Assembly: GCA_017640505.1 (NCBI GenBank)
Contig: JAEPQO010000001.1
Location: forward strand, 574,625 to 638,624
Direction: 5' to 3'
From: Rhodospirillales bacterium
Lineage (GTDB): Bacteria > Pseudomonadota > Alphaproteobacteria > Rhodospirillales > Casp-alpha2
Length of the DNA stretch: 64,000 bases
Shown here one piece after another: positions 62,268 through 64,000 of this stretch. Under the pieces are notes generated by a model, which did not search any database, was not told the origin of the DNA, and saw only the letters and a list, made by a program, of their open reading frames with translations. Both the position numbers and the translations under genes were made by a program. The number at the start of each line of letters is the position of its first letter. The first letter of the stretch is position 1.

Positions 62268-64000
62268 ATGACCGACACCGCACACATCCGCAACTTCGCG
62301 ATTATCGCGCACATCGACCACGGGAAGTCGACGCTGGCCGACCGCCTGATCCAGGTGTGCGGCGGGTTGACCGAGCGCGAAATGAAGGAACAGGTCCTTG
62401 ACAATATGGAGCTGGAGCGCGAGCGCGGCATTACCATCAAGGCGCAGACGGTCCGGCTCAAGTACAAGGCGAACGATGGTCAGGAGTATATCCTGAACCT
62501 GATCGACACGCCGGGGCACGTCGACTTTTCGTACGAGGTCAGCCGGTCGCTCGCCGCGTGCGAGGGCGCGCTCCTGGTGGTCGATGCGACGCAGGGTGTC
62601 GAGGCGCAGACACTGGCCAACGTCTATCTGGCGATCGAAAACGATCTCGAGATCATTCCCGTTCTCAACAAGGCAGACCTGCCGGCCGCCGAGCCGGAAC
62701 GGGTCAAGGAACAGATCGAGGACGTGATCGGGCTTGATGCATCTGATGCGCTGCTGATTTCTGCCAAGACCGGTATGGGCGTGCCGGACGTCCTGGAGGC
62801 CATCGTCACCAAGATGCCGCCGCCGAAGGGCGATCCCGCCGCGCCGCTGAAAGCGTTGCTAGTCGACAGCTGGTACGATGCCTATCTCGGTGTCATGACG
62901 CTGGTGCGTGTCTACGAGGGAACGCTCAGGAAGGGCATGCGCCTGCGCCTGATGCAGGAAGAATCGGTGCACCAGGCCGATCAGGTCGGCGTCTTCACGC
63001 CGAAACCGACCAAGGTCGAATCCCTCGGACCCGGGGACGTCGGATACATGACCGCCGCCATCAAGACGGTCGCCGAAACGTCCGTGGGTGACACCATCAC
63101 CGAGGAAAAGCGCCAGACGGATGCGCCGTTGCCGGGCTTCAAACCGTCCATACCCGTGGTCTTCTGCGGCCTGTTCCCGACCGATGCGTCGGAATACGAA
63201 GACCTCCGCGATGCGCTCGCCAAACTGCACCTGAACGATGCCAGCTTCCATTACGAGGCGGAAAGCTCCGCGGCGCTCGGCTTTGGCTTCCGCTGCGGCT
63301 TCCTGGGGCTGCTGCACCTTGAGATTGTTCAGGAGCGGCTGGAGCGCGAATTCGATCTGGATTTGATCACCACAAGCCCGAGCGTCGTCTACAAGGTTTA
63401 CAAGACCGACGGCACCATGAAGGAACTGCATAACCCGGTCGACATGCCGGACCCGGTGCACATCGACTATATCGAGGAGCCGCTCATCAAGGCCTCGGTC
63501 ATGGTGCCGGACGAGTTCCTGGGGGCCGTGCTGTCGCTGTGTGAGGAACGGCGCGGCATCCAGATGGAGCTGACCTATGTCGGCAACCGGGCGATGGTCG
63601 TCTACAAGCTGCCGCTCAACGAGGTGGTGTTCGATTTCTACGACCGCCTCAAGTCGGTCTCGCGCGGTTACGCAAGCTTCGATTACGAGCTGATCGGTTA
63701 CGAGGAAAGCGATCTCGTGAAGGTCTCGATCCTCGTCAACCAGGAGCCGGTGGACGCACTGGCGTTCATCGCGCACCGCTCCCACGCCGAATCGCGAGGC
63801 CGCCAGGTGTGTGAAAAGCTGAAGGATCTGATCCCACGCCAGCTGTTCAAGATTGCCATCCAGGCCGCGATCGGCGGCAAGGTCATCGCGCGCGAAACCG
63901 TCAGCGCCATGCGCAAGGATGTGACGGCAAAGTGTTACGGTGGCGACATCACGCGGAAGAAAAAGCTCTTGGAAAAGCAGAAGAAGGGCAAGAAGCGGAT
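62268..64000 (+). CDS. lepA: Elongation factor 4 / LepA (runs off window)
   Basis: The gene begins at ATG 62268 and continues beyond 64000; 577 codons are visible, nearly all of a usual 600-residue LepA. GTPase motifs: [10 protein letters not shown], effector [19 protein letters not shown] and NKAD. The LepA C-terminal domain is recognisable ([26 protein letters not shown], then a basic [14 protein letters not shown]). LepA acts on ribosomes in back-translocation or 30S biogenesis. 63 bases separate it from the zinc-ribbon gene. Confidence 0.96.
   Translation, partial: MTDTAHIRNFAIIAHIDHGKSTLADRLIQVCGGLTEREMKEQVLDNMELERERGITIKAQTVRLKYKANDGQEYILNLIDTPGHVDFSYEVSRSLAACEGALLVVDATQGVEAQTLANVYLAIENDLEIIPVLNKADLPAAEPERVKEQIEDVIGLDASDALLISAKTGMGVPDVLEAIVTKMPPPKGDPAAPLKALLVDSWYDAYLGVMTLVRVYEGTLRKGMRLRLMQEESVHQADQVGVFTPKPTKVESLGPGDVGYMTAAIKTVAETSVGDTITEEKRQTDAPLPGFKPSIPVVFCGLFPTDASEYEDLRDALAKLHLNDASFHYEAESSAALGFGFRCGFLGLLHLEIVQERLEREFDLDLITTSPSVVYKVYKTDGTMKELHNPVDMPDPVHIDYIEEPLIKASVMVPDEFLGAVLSLCEERRGIQMELTYVGNRAMVVYKLPLNEVVFDFYDRLKSVSRGYASFDYELIGYEESDLVKVSILVNQEPVDALAFIAHRSHAESRGRQVCEKLKDLIPRQLFKIAIQAAIGGKVIARETVSAMRKDVTAKCYGGDITRKKKLLEKQKKGKKR

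Noticed and set aside
62859-63785. A 308-codon leftward open frame opposite lepA
   Set aside because: It is antisense to the strongly conserved lepA coding sequence.

Overview
The window is 64 kb of chromosome from a GC-rich alphaproteobacterium. Gene order and content fit a marine or aquatic Rhodospirillales-like lineage: tesA/ybbA/ybbP, yggT-yggU-folD, several two-component systems, IalB-like and DUF3012 proteins, acetoacetyl-CoA ligase and lepA. The genus cannot be named from this sequence. Genes are tightly packed, with many 4-14 nt start/stop overlaps. One stretch (about 28.0-34.8 kb) is visibly AT-rich and is foreign.

Layout. 1-3.6 kb: a partial sensor kinase, then a solute-binding protein / histidine kinase / receiver operon. 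3.7-16.4 kb: Bax inhibitor-1 family protein, the YbbA/YbbP exporter divergent from tesA, FIST protein, aldo/keto reductase, thpR, an SDR, an overlapping HAD / fructosamine kinase / LMW phosphatase trio (probable protein deglycation), sirtuin, Bax-like glucosaminidase and a uracil-DNA glycosylase. 16.6-26.3 kb: AAA ATPase with DUF4143, argG, small unknowns, rlmN, an MFS carrier, a TPR/glycosyltransferase-like protein, folD, yggU, yggT.

26.5-34.9 kb: an 8.3 kb genomic island inserted at tRNA-Ala(CGC). It is bounded by a perfect 45-bp direct repeat of the tRNA 3' part. It carries a tyrosine integrase, an excisionase-like protein, a dense cluster of unrelated palindromes, a lipoprotein, a three-gene operon of unknown function divergent from a degenerate-receiver/MarR-like regulator, and a decayed IS3-family (IS407-like) element with a 4-bp target duplication.

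35.1-40.7 kb: two notable loci next to the island. The first encodes a truncated-haemoglobin / PAS / PAS / chemotaxis-transducer protein, interrupted by a frame change at a run of eight A. The second is a three-gene phosphonate operon: a nucleotidyltransferase, a double-cupin with the residue signature of methylphosphonate synthase, and a phosphonoacetaldehyde-reductase-type alcohol dehydrogenase. pepM and ppd, needed to make the precursor, are not in the window.

40.8-64 kb: a secreted low-complexity protein, lipoproteins and an OmpR-type two-component operon with a tandem 11-bp-period repeat nearby, PA2779/PA2778-type proteins, pterin dehydratase, secreted serine protease, SDR, acetoacetyl-CoA ligase, a GcvA-type regulator, DUF1127 and DinB proteins, a SpoIIE-type phosphatase, quinone reductase, SpoU methyltransferase, a CHASE kinase, L-asparaginase, an IalB-like protein and the start of lepA, which runs off the window.
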